Shown piece by piece: positions 8,413 through 18,048 of a stretch of 64,000 nucleotides of DNA. How positions within the stretch are numbered: the stretch's first letter is position 1; every line of letters begins with the position of its first letter. The DNA is from Flocculibacter collagenilyticus (lineage in GTDB: Bacteria; Pseudomonadota; Gammaproteobacteria; Enterobacterales; Alteromonadaceae). Under the pieces are notes generated by a model. That model did not search any database. It had not been told where the DNA came from and worked only from the letters and a program-made list of their open reading frames with translations. The translations under genes and the position numbers were made by a program. The DNA is taken from assembly GCF_016469335.1 (NCBI RefSeq), contig NZ_CP059888.1, positions 62,001-126,000 on the forward strand, read 5' to 3'.

Positions 8413-10230
8413 ATGTTACTTGCACAGTTAACTGCGGAATCAAGCCCGCTTACTAATGAACAAATTACTAAACTACAAGGTTTAGTGGCCGAATTGAATC
8501 CCATTCAACAAGCGTGGGTGAGTGGTTACCTTGCTGCGAATGCACAGCTTGCTGGTGGCCAAATGCCGATGCTAGCCAGTCAGCCGCAGGCTGGTGATAC
8601 TTTAACCATTTTATATGGTTCGCAAACCGGTAATGCTAAAGGGATCGCGCAAGCATTGGCAGACAGTGCCCGTTCACAAGGCTTGGCGGTTAAGTTAACG
8701 TCGATGGCTGACTTTAAACCGCAGCAGCTAAAGAAAGAAACGCATTTAGTTATTTTGGTAAGCACACATGGCGAAGGTGACGCCCCTGATGATGCGGAAA
8801 TTCTTCACCAGTTCTTAGCAAGTAAGAAAGCGCCAAAATTAGATAAGTTAAAATATTCAGTACTGGCATTGGGCGACAGCTCTTATGAACTGTTTTGCCA
8901 AACAGGTAAAGACTTTGACGAGCGTTTAGCGGCGCTAGGCGCTCAAGCCGTTATTCCACGTCAAGATTGTGATGTTGAATATGAAGACGACGCTAAAACA
9001 TGGTCTGAAGCGGTGATTAAAACCTTTGAAGAGGAAGTAAAAGAAAGCTCCAATGAAAGTACTTCTCAGGTTATTCCTATGCCGGGTGTGGCTACACCTG
9101 CTTCAGCGGCAGCGCAAACCTTTACGAAACAAAATCCATTCACGGCTACACTGGTCGCAAACCAGAAAATTACTGGCCGTAATTCAACCAAAGATGTACG
9201 CCATATTGAAATAGATCTTGCCGATTCTGGCATTCAATACCAAGTAGGTGATGCACTGGGTGTGTATTTTGAAAATGATGACGCTATTGTTACCGAGTTA
9301 TTAGCGCTATTAAGCATTAACGAACATGACGAAGTTAATGTGGGTGAACATTCGCTTACTATTAAAGTGGCACTAAAAGAAGCGCTAGAGCTAACGCTAT
9401 TGCATCCGGGATTTGTGAAAAAATATGCAGAGCTAATTAATCATGAAGCGCTGACACACATTGCTAGCGATGGCGCAGGGTTGCGTGATTACATTGCAAC
9501 GCGCCAAGTAATTGATGTTGTGCGTGAATATCCAGACACGGTAAGCGCGGCAGATTTTGCTGGAATATTACGTAAATTAACGCCTCGCTTATATTCAATA
9601 GCATCAAGCCAAGCTGAAACCGAAGAAGAAGTACACTTAACATTAGGCCTAGTGGAATATGACGCCTTTGGTCATGTACATCAAGGTGGTGCTTCAGGGT
9701 TCTTAGCTAAGCGCCTTGAAGAAGGCGGTGATGTTAAGGTTTATGTTGAGCCAAACAACAATTTCCGATTACCAGCGAATAGCGACACGCCTGTCATCAT
9801 GATTGGGCCGGGTACAGGGATTGCGCCGTTTAGAGCATTTTTACAGCAGCGTGATGCAGATGAAGCAGCAGGTAAAAACTGGTTATTCTTTGGGAATCCT
9901 CATTTTACTCAAGATTTTTTATATCAAACAGAATTACAAGGCTATAAGAAGCAAGGGCTACTGACTCGCTTAGATGTGGCATTTAGTCGCGATCAAGCTG
10001 AAAAAGTGTATGTACAAGATCGATTAATAGCACAAGGCCAAGCTGTATTTGAATGGTTAGAGCAAGGCGCCCATATTTATGTGTGTGGTGACGCAAGCAG
10101 AATGGCAAAAGATGTACATCATGCTTTAATTGAAATAATTAAACAGCACGGCGCTAAAGATCAAGAACAAGCGGAAGCTTACTTAACCGAATTACGTGCA
10201 CAAAAGCGTTACCAGAAGGACGTTTATTAA
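8413..10230 (+). CDS. cysJ: sulfite reductase [NADPH] flavoprotein alpha subunit
   Basis: 605 residues (E. coli CysJ 599). It passes electrons from NADPH through FAD and FMN to CysI for reduction of sulfite to sulfide. An N-terminal flavodoxin domain begins at GDTLTILYGSQTGNA (~61-75, FMN). A ferredoxin-reductase module follows with RLYSIAS (FAD) and GPGTGIAPFRAF (NADPH), ending in YVCGDASRMAKDV and RYQKDVY as in the family. AGGAAAGAAG precedes the start. Its stop codon overlaps the cysI start, so the two subunits are translationally coupled. First gene of the cysJIHG cluster. Confidence 0.97.
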   Translation: MLLAQLTAESSPLTNEQITKLQGLVAELNPIQQAWVSGYLAANAQLAGGQMPMLASQPQAGDTLTILYGSQTGNAKGIAQALADSARSQGLAVKLTSMADFKPQQLKKETHLVILVSTHGEGDAPDDAEILHQFLASKKAPKLDKLKYSVLALGDSSYELFCQTGKDFDERLAALGAQAVIPRQDCDVEYEDDAKTWSEAVIKTFEEEVKESSNESTSQVIPMPGVATPASAAAQTFTKQNPFTATLVANQKITGRNSTKDVRHIEIDLADSGIQYQVGDALGVYFENDDAIVTELLALLSINEHDEVNVGEHSLTIKVALKEALELTLLHPGFVKKYAELINHEALTHIASDGAGLRDYIATRQVIDVVREYPDTVSAADFAGILRKLTPRLYSIASSQAETEEEVHLTLGLVEYDAFGHVHQGGASGFLAKRLEEGGDVKVYVEPNNNFRLPANSDTPVIMIGPGTGIAPFRAFLQQRDADEAAGKNWLFFGNPHFTQDFLYQTELQGYKKQGLLTRLDVAFSRDQAEKVYVQDRLIAQGQAVFEWLEQGAHIYVCGDASRMAKDVHHALIEIIKQHGAKDQEQAEAYLTELRAQKRYQKDVY

Positions 10231-11990
10231 TGAGCGACAATAACAAAAATCAAAAATTAGCAGCGAACGAAGGTATCAAAACACGTAGTAACTTTTTACG
10301 TGGCACCATTAAAGAAAGTTTGGCTGACAATACAACAGGCTCAATGGCGGAAGACGATCAGCAAGTCACTAAGTTTCACGGCTTTTATCAACAAGACGAT
10401 CGTGATTTACGCTCAGAACGCAAAGCGCAAAAGCTAGAGCCATTATATAGTTTTATGTTGCGCGCACGTGTGCCAGGTGGCGTTGCAACACCTGAACAGT
10501 GGTTAGCAGTGGACAAAGTGGCAGACGAGCTAACTGAATATAACAGCATTCGTTTAACTACGCGCCAAACGTTTCAGTATCACGGCATTTTAAAACCCAA
10601 TGTGAAACCGTTAATGCAGGCACTGAATACCGTAGAGCTAGATTCGATTGCGGCCTGCGGCGATGTAAACCGTAATGTAATGTGTAACCCCAATCCGATT
10701 GCTTCACACATTCATCAAGAAGTGTATCAGTGGTCAGTAAAAATCAGTGAGCACTTATTACCAGAAACACGCGCATTTTGTGATATTTGGTTAGACGGTG
10801 AAGAATATAAAAGTGGTGTACAGAAACATACTAAAGAAGGCCATGAACCAATATACGGTCCTACCTATTTACCACGTAAATTTAAAACTGCCGTTGCTGT
10901 ACCACCGCACAATGATGTAGATGTGTATACAAACGACATGGGCTTTATTGCCATTATCGAAAATGATCAGTTGGTTGGTTTTAATGTTACAGCTGGTGGA
11001 GGTATGGGATCTACCCATGGCGATCATGAAACATACCCGCGTTTAGCGTCAGACTTAGGCTTTATTAAATCTGAAGACACATTAAAAATTGCAGAAGGCA
11101 TTTTAGTGGTTCAACGTAACGAAGGTAATCGTGTTGACCGAAAAAATGCTCGTTTAAAGTATACGATTGATCGTATGGGCGTAGAGGCATTCCGCGCAGC
11201 CGTTGAAGAATATGCAGGTATTAAGTTTGAGCCGGCAAAACCTGTTACGTTTACCCAACAGGGTGACAGATATGGTTGGGTTGAAGGTGTAGATGGCAAT
11301 CATCATCTAACGTTATTTATTGAAAATGGCCGTATTATTGATACCGACACACATCAATTTAAAACGGGATTGCGGTTAATTGCTGAAAAAATGTTAACTA
11401 TTGGCCAAGGTGATTTGCGTATGACGGCAAATCAAAACTTAATCATCGCCAATATACCCACTGAACATAAGTCAGAGATTGAAGGGTTGGCGCAAGCTCA
11501 TGGTTTAATGCCACGCATTTCGAAAGTACGTGAAAACACCATGGCCTGTGTTGCTTTACCAACGTGTGCGTTAGCGATGGCAGAAGCCGAACGCTATATG
11601 CCAACGTTAGTAAGTAAAGTAGACGATATTATGGCGAAGTATGGCTTAAGCGATCAAGAAATAGTAATGCGTATGACAGGGTGTCCTAATGGGTGTGCAC
11701 GTCCGTTTGCTGCAGAAGTGGGATTTGTTGGTAAAGGCCCAGGAAAATACAACTATTACTTAGGTGCGGATGGCGTAGGAACACGCCTTAACAAGTTATA
11801 TATGGAAAACGTAGACGAACAAACGATTTTAACATCGCTTGATTCACTATTAGCGCGTTATGCCAAAGAGCGTAACGCTGATGAAGGGTTTGGTGATTTT
11901 GTGGTGCGCGCTGGCGTGCTATCAGCAACTGAAAACAGACCGGTTAGGGGGCAAAATTTCCATGACGGTATCAACGTTGGCCAAGCCTAA
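10230..11990 (+). CDS. cysI: sulfite reductase [NADPH] hemoprotein beta subunit
   Basis: 586 residues. This is the catalytic subunit that reduces sulfite by six electrons to sulfide on a coupled sirohaem and [4Fe-4S] centre. The cluster ligands are visible as Cys440 and Cys446 (CVALPTC) and Cys485 and Cys489 (CPNGC). The substrate-binding segment [10 protein letters not shown] and GDVNRNVM are also present. The start overlaps the cysJ stop (TAATG). The 3' end overlaps the preferred cysH start by 29 bp, an unusually long overlap for this operon. Its sirohaem can be supplied by CysG, encoded just downstream. Confidence 0.97.
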   Translation: MSDNNKNQKLAANEGIKTRSNFLRGTIKESLADNTTGSMAEDDQQVTKFHGFYQQDDRDLRSERKAQKLEPLYSFMLRARVPGGVATPEQWLAVDKVADELTEYNSIRLTTRQTFQYHGILKPNVKPLMQALNTVELDSIAACGDVNRNVMCNPNPIASHIHQEVYQWSVKISEHLLPETRAFCDIWLDGEEYKSGVQKHTKEGHEPIYGPTYLPRKFKTAVAVPPHNDVDVYTNDMGFIAIIENDQLVGFNVTAGGGMGSTHGDHETYPRLASDLGFIKSEDTLKIAEGILVVQRNEGNRVDRKNARLKYTIDRMGVEAFRAAVEEYAGIKFEPAKPVTFTQQGDRYGWVEGVDGNHHLTLFIENGRIIDTDTHQFKTGLRLIAEKMLTIGQGDLRMTANQNLIIANIPTEHKSEIEGLAQAHGLMPRISKVRENTMACVALPTCALAMAEAERYMPTLVSKVDDIMAKYGLSDQEIVMRMTGCPNGCARPFAAEVGFVGKGPGKYNYYLGADGVGTRLNKLYMENVDEQTILTSLDSLLARYAKERNADEGFGDFVVRAGVLSATENRPVRGQNFHDGINVGQA

Positions 11991-12756
11991 GCAAGCCAGC
12001 CTAAGTGAGGCTGGCGCAGTGTCGTATAAGCATATACTGACACTGCCTGAGGGTGAGCAACAACAAGCATTACGCGAGATTAATGCGCTGCTTAAGCCAT
12101 TAACACCACAGCAGCGTGTGGCGTGGTGTTTAGCGAATTTGCCTGACAGTCCGATGCTGTCGTCAAGTTTTGGTATTCAAGCTGCCGTAATGCTGCATTT
12201 GCTCACTGAACAACAGCCTGATATTCCAGTGGTGTTAACAGATACTGGCTATTTATTTCCTGAAACGTATCAGTTTATTGATCAACTTCAGCAGCAACTG
12301 TCGTTAAACTTGCATGTCTATCGCAGCAATATGACACCAGCATGGCAAGAAGCAGTGCATGGTAAATTGTGGGAACAGGGCGAAGTAGGGTTAAAGCGTT
12401 ATAATCAGCTTAATAAAGTTGAGCCAATGTTAAAAGCAATTGAGCAACTGAAGGTTGGTACATGGTTTTCAGGCTTACGTCGTACTCAATCATCCACTCG
12501 TGAAGACAAGGATATTGTTGAAATTAGCAAGGGCACGGTGAAGGTTTATCCAATGTTGGAGTGGACTAACAAAGATGTGCATTACTACTTACAAGATAAT
12601 GATTTACCTTACCATCCGCTATGGGAAGCCGGCTATGTTTCAGTGGGTGACGTACATACCACACGTCCATTAGAGCTTGGCATGACTGAAGAAGAAACTC
12701 GCTTCAATGGGATGTCTCGAGAATGTGGTCTACACATTGACGGTGACGGTATTTAA
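11962..12756 (+). CDS. cysH: phosphoadenosine phosphosulfate (PAPS) reductase
   Basis: Thioredoxin- or glutaredoxin-dependent reduction of PAPS to sulfite. 264 residues from the ATG at 11962. The frame can be read from 11860, but that would overlap cysI by 130 bp and give an N-terminus foreign to the family. AGGGGG lies ahead of 11962. Family features are [15 protein letters not shown] (PP-loop-like), [24 protein letters not shown] and the catalytic ECGLH motif with Cys255. No second cysteine pair of the APS-reductase (Fe-S) type was seen, so PAPS is the expected substrate. Its electron donor could be the TrxA at 28 kb. Confidence 0.95.
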   Translation: MTVSTLAKPKQASLSEAGAVSYKHILTLPEGEQQQALREINALLKPLTPQQRVAWCLANLPDSPMLSSSFGIQAAVMLHLLTEQQPDIPVVLTDTGYLFPETYQFIDQLQQQLSLNLHVYRSNMTPAWQEAVHGKLWEQGEVGLKRYNQLNKVEPMLKAIEQLKVGTWFSGLRRTQSSTREDKDIVEISKGTVKVYPMLEWTNKDVHYYLQDNDLPYHPLWEAGYVSVGDVHTTRPLELGMTEEETRFNGMSRECGLHIDGDGI

Positions 12757-12820
12757 TTACCGTCACTCTTTTTATCCTTTATTTCTTTACTAAACCGTAT
12801 ATTCAACGTTAGAGCGTGCC

Positions 12821-14245
12821 ATGCAATATTTACCTATTTTTACTCAGGTTTCTAACCGCAAAATTTTAGTTGTTGGCGGTGGTAATGTCGCATTAAGAAA
12901 AGCACGCACGTTGGTGAATGCAAACGCTAAAGTTACATTATTAGCTCCTGAGTTTTGTAACGAAACTACAGACTTCATAGCGCAGCATCAACTTACCAAA
13001 GTGATCGATGTATTCTCGCCAGAACACCTTTCTGGCTATGTGTTGGTTATCGCTGCCACAGATAATGAAGCAGTTAATCAAGCAGTATACGACGCGGCAA
13101 ATGCACGCGACATGTTTGTGAATGTGGTGGATGATACGAAGCGTTCAACGTTTATTTTTCCGTCTATTGTAGACCGAGATCCAATTACGATTGCTATTTC
13201 TAGCGCAGGAAAGGCGCCAGTATTAGCACGACGTCTACGTGAGAAATTAGAAACCTTTATTCCTCAGCACATTGGCGCATTGGCAACACTTGTGGGTGGA
13301 TTTCGTGATCAGGTAAAAAATAAAATTAATGGATTTGCAGCGCGTCGCCAATTTTGGGAACGGGTGTTTAATAGCCAAGTGGTGTCTAAAGTCGCCAAAG
13401 GCCAAATTGAAGCTGCACAGCACGACCTAAAGAACATGCTTGATGCGCCAGAATCTGATGATAAAGGTGAAGTGTATATTGTGGGCGGGGGACCTGGTAA
13501 CCCTGATCTATTAACGCTTCGTGCTTTACAGTTAATGCAACAAGCAGACGTTGTCGTTTACGACCGACTCATTTCACCTAAAGTATTAGACTTAGTGCGT
13601 CGTGATGCAGAGCTGATTTCAGTTGGTAAAAAAGCCGGTTTTCATTCCGTCCCTCAAGAACAAATTAATACGATGCTAGTCGAATTGGCACAGCAGGGCC
13701 ATAAAGTGTGTCGTTTAAAAGGCGGCGATCCATTTATTTTTGGTCGTGGCGGAGAAGAAATTGAAGAGTTAGTTCAACATAATATTCCGTTTCAAGTTGT
13801 GCCAGGTATTACTGCAGCGGCAGGTTGTGCGGCTTATGCAGGCATTCCACTCACCCATAGAGATTATGCACAAAGTGTTGAGTTTGTAACTGGACACTGC
13901 CAGCCAAATGGCATGCCTGTTAATTGGCAAGCAATGGCGCGGGAGAACCATACATTAGTGATTTATATGGGCGTAATGAAGTCACCTGAAATAGCCGATG
14001 CATTATTAACACATGGTCGCGATGCGAATACACCGGTGGCTATTATTGAAAAAGGTTCTACTTCACAGCAACGCGTTGTAACAGGGACTTTAGCGCAATT
14101 ACCAAGTATGGCGGCAGATAATCACATCGGTTCACCCGCATTGGTGATAGTGGGTGAAGTCGTGAGTTTACGTAACACTTGTCAATGGTTTGAGGCAGCG
14201 GGAGCGCAGACAGGCCAAGGTATGGCTGAAGATCTGACGGCGTAA
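12821..14245 (+). CDS. cysG: siroheme synthase (uroporphyrinogen-III methyltransferase / precorrin-2 dehydrogenase / ferrochelatase)
   Basis: 474 residues (E. coli CysG 457), a fused trifunctional enzyme that makes sirohaem for CysI. The N-terminal NAD-binding half has VVGGGNVALRKART (17-28) and SSAGKAPVLARRLREK. The C-terminal SUMT half starts at YIVGGGPGNPDLLTL and includes VVYDRLIS, RLKGGDPFIFGRGGEE and VPGITAAAGCAAYAGIPLTHR. It lies 64 bp after cysH on the same strand and is the last gene of the cluster. Its substrate uroporphyrinogen III comes from the hemC and hemD products encoded at 43 kb. Confidence 0.96.
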   Translation: MQYLPIFTQVSNRKILVVGGGNVALRKARTLVNANAKVTLLAPEFCNETTDFIAQHQLTKVIDVFSPEHLSGYVLVIAATDNEAVNQAVYDAANARDMFVNVVDDTKRSTFIFPSIVDRDPITIAISSAGKAPVLARRLREKLETFIPQHIGALATLVGGFRDQVKNKINGFAARRQFWERVFNSQVVSKVAKGQIEAAQHDLKNMLDAPESDDKGEVYIVGGGPGNPDLLTLRALQLMQQADVVVYDRLISPKVLDLVRRDAELISVGKKAGFHSVPQEQINTMLVELAQQGHKVCRLKGGDPFIFGRGGEEIEELVQHNIPFQVVPGITAAAGCAAYAGIPLTHRDYAQSVEFVTGHCQPNGMPVNWQAMARENHTLVIYMGVMKSPEIADALLTHGRDANTPVAIIEKGSTSQQRVVTGTLAQLPSMAADNHIGSPALVIVGEVVSLRNTCQWFEAAGAQTGQGMAEDLTA

Positions 14246-14484
14246 AGAAACTTTTATTTCACATTTGTGAACCAATCGGTTTTCTCTTTGTCATACAAAA
14301 GCTTACAAGCCTGTTAACAAATATAGTTCGATACTTAGCCGTAATTAAGGTTGTAGCTTTGTCGTAGTTGCTATCTGTATCTTTATATTTGATTTACTTT
14401 TTGTGTGACGAAGAAAGTGACACTATCGTTATCGACATGGTTGATTGTAGGCTAATTTTTATATATTAAATACAAGGACTTTTA

Positions 14485-15054
14485 ATGAGTAAAATATTAC
14501 CTAGTGTCTTTTTCTTGATTTTAGGAAGTTCACTTTCTCCTGTGCAAGCGAATGAAAGTAGTGATTGGTATGTTGGCGGCGCTTACAGTGCGCAGGAAAT
14601 ATCTACCAACGACTATAAGCTACTTGGCGCTTCATTAGGATACCAATTCAATGAGCATCTAGCACTTGAAATGCGTGCATTGAAAGGAATTTCTGGTGAG
14701 CAATTTAGCGGTGATTTTAGCCATAAAATTAAGCATCAAGCTAGTTTATCCCTAAAAGGATCATATCCACTTAGCTCGTCAGTAGACATATATGGGCTTG
14801 TAGGCTGGACGACTAGTGAGGTTCGTGCAGCAGGCTATGCAATCATTTTGGTTGACGAAAATAATGTGACGCTGGTTGAACCTTATGTGCAAACGGATAC
14901 AGAGAATGGCTATAGTTTCGGAGCAGGCCTCGAATATAAGCTAAATGCGAACATTAGTTTATACAGTGAATTCCAATTTCTGCCTGATGCGGATCACATT
15001 AGCAATAGTGAAAATTGGAAAAGTATCAGTTTGGGTTTTAACTACCATTTCTAG
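14485..15054 (+). CDS. outer membrane beta-barrel protein
   Basis: 189 residues. A signal peptide (LPSVFFLILGSSLSPVQA) is followed by alternating amphipathic strands: SDWYVGGAYSAQ, GASLGYQFNEHLALEMRALK, ASLSLKGSYPLSSSVDIYGLVGW, YSFGAGLEYKLNANISLYSEFQ. It ends in SISLGFNYHF, the aromatic C-terminal residue recognised by the BAM machinery. This fits a small eight-stranded OmpA/OmpW-type barrel with no periplasmic domain. AAGGA precedes the ATG. The specific function is unknown. The 238 bp between cysG and this gene hold no gene I can support. Confidence 0.85.
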   Translation: MSKILPSVFFLILGSSLSPVQANESSDWYVGGAYSAQEISTNDYKLLGASLGYQFNEHLALEMRALKGISGEQFSGDFSHKIKHQASLSLKGSYPLSSSVDIYGLVGWTTSEVRAAGYAIILVDENNVTLVEPYVQTDTENGYSFGAGLEYKLNANISLYSEFQFLPDADHISNSENWKSISLGFNYHF

Positions 15055-15100
15055 TTTATTCAAGTGACTATCTAGTAGTTGAATTAGAAGTTGAGCTTAT

Positions 15101-15134
15101 ATCTCTCTTAATGAGCATGCTTATTAAGAGAGAT
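15101..15134. terminator. 34-bp near-perfect palindrome between convergent genes
   Basis: ATCTCTCTTAAT and ATTAAGAGAGAT form a 12-bp perfect stem around GAGCATGCTT, which can itself pair through AGCATGCT. It sits between the convergent barrel gene and the DUF3010 gene. There is no clear U-tract on either side, so a terminator role is likely but not certain. Confidence 0.5.
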
Positions 15135-15156
15135 AAAAGTTTATAGAAAAAGTATT

Positions 15157-15606
15157 TTAAATATCTTCGTCAGAGATATATTTAGTTTTCATTACATACG
15201 AATAGGCAGTGCTAAATGCCAACTCTTGAAACTGTTTTAAGCCAGTATCTCTAATGTCTACTACGATTGGATTTTTCTTGATTAACTCTTTTGATTGGGT
15301 TGGGCTAATAAACTCAACTTGAACATCTGTAATTAACTGCAATGCTGCTTCTATTTTAAAACCGATTGCGCCCCCTGCGAATTTACCCTTTTGTGGACGT
15401 TCACGTATTACAACACGTTCAATTTTATAGTCGTCTAAAAACTTTTTGAATGTGTTTTGAAACGCTTGCAGTTTTTCAGCGTCTTTATCGTAATGAAGAG
15501 TGAGTTTGCGTAATCTTACTTCGTCAATATCAATTAGCCCTCGATCATAAGAAATAACAGCGATAATTGCTTCGCTACCTTTGATATCAACACCACAAAC
15601 TTTCAT
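15157..15606 (-). CDS. DUF3010 family protein (RNase H/RuvC-like fold suspected)
   Basis: 149 residues. The opening MKVCGVDIKGSEAIIAVIS and the central VVIRERPQKGKFAGG followed by AIGFKIEAALQL are the conserved blocks of the DUF3010 family seen in marine gammaproteobacteria. The layout, with Asp7 at the end of a first hydrophobic strand, a glutamate (Glu69) after a hydrophobic strand, then a Gly/Ala-rich helix and a late Asp (117/120), resembles the RNase H-like/RuvC/YqgF fold. That comparison is my inference. The function is unknown. Monocistronic, facing away from tmcA. Confidence 0.82.
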   Translation of the reverse strand: MKVCGVDIKGSEAIIAVISYDRGLIDIDEVRLRKLTLHYDKDAEKLQAFQNTFKKFLDDYKIERVVIRERPQKGKFAGGAIGFKIEAALQLITDVQVEFISPTQSKELIKKNPIVVDIRDTGLKQFQELAFSTAYSYVMKTKYISDEDI

Positions 15607-15723
15607 AATCTTTCCTCACTTTTTATGTTGTTTGTTATTATACGTGTTATTAGATAAATAAGTAATTTCAGTGATGTACTATTTTTGCTTGAGACTACCA
15701 CATCGTTAAATTAATGGGGTGCT

Positions 15724-18033
15724 GTGAATACAATTGTAACGTCTTACTTAGATAAGCTAAATCAATATGGCTACAGGGGCATTATGTGGCTTAAAGGAGA
15801 GGTGGCGTTAATCAACGTAAAATTGACCGAGTTGTTTCATCAACATTTGCCTAACATTGATGTTGCACTGCTGGCCGATAAGGACGACGTTAACTTTACC
15901 TGCTCGTGCACTGTGCAGAAATTTCCGATTAAAAAAGCTAAGCAGTTATTAGGCACTGAGTATGATGTAGTCATTTACAATGGATTTGATGGTTTAAGTC
16001 CAAATGCGCTAGGCATCATATCTGGCTGTGTTCGTGCTGGTGGCCTTTTCATTATACTGAGTCCTGACAATGACACGTGGTTGCAACATATCGATCATCA
16101 AAACAATGCACTGTGTGTGTATCCATATAAAATTGATGAAATAACGCAGCATTTTAAACAGCGTTTTATCGATGTCTCTAGTGATTGTACTGAAACTGAT
16201 GCAGTTAAAACATCAAGTCAATCTCACGCAAAGGCTCGTTTATTTAGTGACAGTTATTTACTCGCAGCATCGCACATCAACACCACCACTGAGCTTGTCG
16301 ATGAGCGATTTAAAACGGCAGATCAATTAGACGCATATACTGCGATTAAGCAGGTGGTCACGGGACACCGTAATAGACCGTTAGTGATTAAAGCTGACCG
16401 AGGTCGAGGTAAAAGCAGTGTACTAGGTATTACCGCGGCTGAATTATTACTGTCTAAATTGTCACATATTGCGGTAGTGGCACCTTCTATTTCTGCGGTA
16501 AAACCGTTATTTGAGCAAGCAAGCCAGTATTTGCTAAACGCGCCGTGGAGCGGTGCTGCCTCTATCACGCTGCTTACAGAAGGTGGTGAACAGAGAACTC
16601 TTACCTTTATTCCACCCGATCAAATAGAGCAGCAACTTAATCATTACCAATTAGTACTTGTGGATGAAGCTGCTGCCATTCCAACGCCTATTTTGACGGC
16701 TATGTTATCAGGACACTCTCGTCTTGTGTTTTCCACCACGATTCATGGCTATGAAGGGACGGGTAGAGGCTTTGATGTTAGATTCAAACAAGTGTTGAAT
16801 AAGTTAACACCAGATTGGCGACAAGTCACAATGAGTGCACCAATTCGCTGGCGGCAAGGCTGCCCGTTAGAGCGTTGGACTAATCAACTCTTGTTACTCG
16901 CACCGCGCAAACATACACATGCGCTGAGTCAGACGAATGTAGAGCCAGATGCGATAAAGTTTGACTTAATAACTGCAACAACCCTAAGCAATGACGATGA
17001 GTTATTGCAGCAAGTATTTGAACTACTGGTATTAGCGCATTATCAAACGACACCGCAAGATTTAAAATATTTACTTGATGCACCAAATTTAGACGTACAT
17101 ATTGCAACAGTTTCACAGCAGGTTGTTGCGGTTACGTTAGTATCTAAGGAAGGAGAGTTACCTACACAGTTAACTGAAGAAATTAGCCAAGGTGTGCGCA
17201 GGCCACAAGGGCATTTAATGGCGCAAACATTAATTAATCACTGTGGCATTCCCCAATCTGCCAGCCTAAAGATAGCGCGGGTTGTGCGTATTGCCGTTGA
17301 GCCTAATGTACAAGAGTGTGGAATAGGCTCTGACTTTCTTAATTATTTGAAGCAATATTACATCAACGCCCAGTTCCATTTATTATCAACCAGTTTTGGT
17401 GCATCGACATCGCTACTCCGCTTTTGGTATAAAGCAGGCTATTTGCCGATTCGTTGTGGTTATAAACGCGATGCAGCCAGTGGCGAACACAGTATTGCGT
17501 TATTGCTACCGCTGGACGATGAAGGTAATACCATTGCGGCAATTGCATATCAACGATTTTGCGCGAGTTTTCCCATCCAGTTAAGTACCGTATTTGCTGA
17601 CTTGGACGCTGCGCTAGTGTGCGAGTTGTTCAGTGCCGCTTTTGCTAAAAAGGCCGACAGGTTAAATGTAACCACCTCGCAAGCTACTACAGCGCCTAGT
17701 CGAATAACGCCACGAATACACAATTCGTTAGATGAGTACGAAATTACCACGTTACACGCCTATGCTCATTTTAATAAAGATTATTTCAGTGTTGAGGTTG
17801 TGTTAAAGCACTACGTAATAAAGCAGCTAGTGAGTGGTGTATTAAGCACTTATTATTCGAATGACCAATTGAACAACCAAGTGAATGACAGCCATTTACT
17901 GATCATGCGAGTATTACAAAATAAAGCCTTAGCTGAATGTTGCACACACCTAGGTTTGAGTGGCAAAAAGCAGCTAGAGCAGCAAATGCGCACGGTGGTT
18001 AGCAAGCTGCTCTCTAACGATGAAGTGGTTTAA
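15724..18033 (+). CDS. tmcA: tRNA(Met) cytidine acetyltransferase
   Basis: 769 residues, ~100 longer than E. coli TmcA. It uses acetyl-CoA and ATP to form N4-acetylcytidine at the wobble base of elongator tRNA-Met. An N-terminal TcmA-type domain is followed by a helicase-like ATPase (Walker A DRGRGKSS near residues 225-232; Walker B VLVDEAAAIP), then a GNAT domain (IARVVRIAVEPNVQECGIGS) and a C-terminal tRNA-binding tail. The start is GTG at 15724, preceded by GGGGTG. An ATG 10 bp upstream is in another frame. Convergent with uvrD, with 15 bp between the stops. Confidence 0.95.
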   Translation: MNTIVTSYLDKLNQYGYRGIMWLKGEVALINVKLTELFHQHLPNIDVALLADKDDVNFTCSCTVQKFPIKKAKQLLGTEYDVVIYNGFDGLSPNALGIISGCVRAGGLFIILSPDNDTWLQHIDHQNNALCVYPYKIDEITQHFKQRFIDVSSDCTETDAVKTSSQSHAKARLFSDSYLLAASHINTTTELVDERFKTADQLDAYTAIKQVVTGHRNRPLVIKADRGRGKSSVLGITAAELLLSKLSHIAVVAPSISAVKPLFEQASQYLLNAPWSGAASITLLTEGGEQRTLTFIPPDQIEQQLNHYQLVLVDEAAAIPTPILTAMLSGHSRLVFSTTIHGYEGTGRGFDVRFKQVLNKLTPDWRQVTMSAPIRWRQGCPLERWTNQLLLLAPRKHTHALSQTNVEPDAIKFDLITATTLSNDDELLQQVFELLVLAHYQTTPQDLKYLLDAPNLDVHIATVSQQVVAVTLVSKEGELPTQLTEEISQGVRRPQGHLMAQTLINHCGIPQSASLKIARVVRIAVEPNVQECGIGSDFLNYLKQYYINAQFHLLSTSFGASTSLLRFWYKAGYLPIRCGYKRDAASGEHSIALLLPLDDEGNTIAAIAYQRFCASFPIQLSTVFADLDAALVCELFSAAFAKKADRLNVTTSQATTAPSRITPRIHNSLDEYEITTLHAYAHFNKDYFSVEVVLKHYVIKQLVSGVLSTYYSNDQLNNQVNDSHLLIMRVLQNKALAECCTHLGLSGKKQLEQQMRTVVSKLLSNDEVV

Positions 18034-18048
18034 TAACGCAATTTGCGC

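Noticed and set aside
14258-14271. TTCACATTTGTGAA palindrome after cysG as a CRP site
   Set aside because: The half-sites are in the reverse order of the CRP consensus and the position is downstream of the operon. It may be a weak hairpin.
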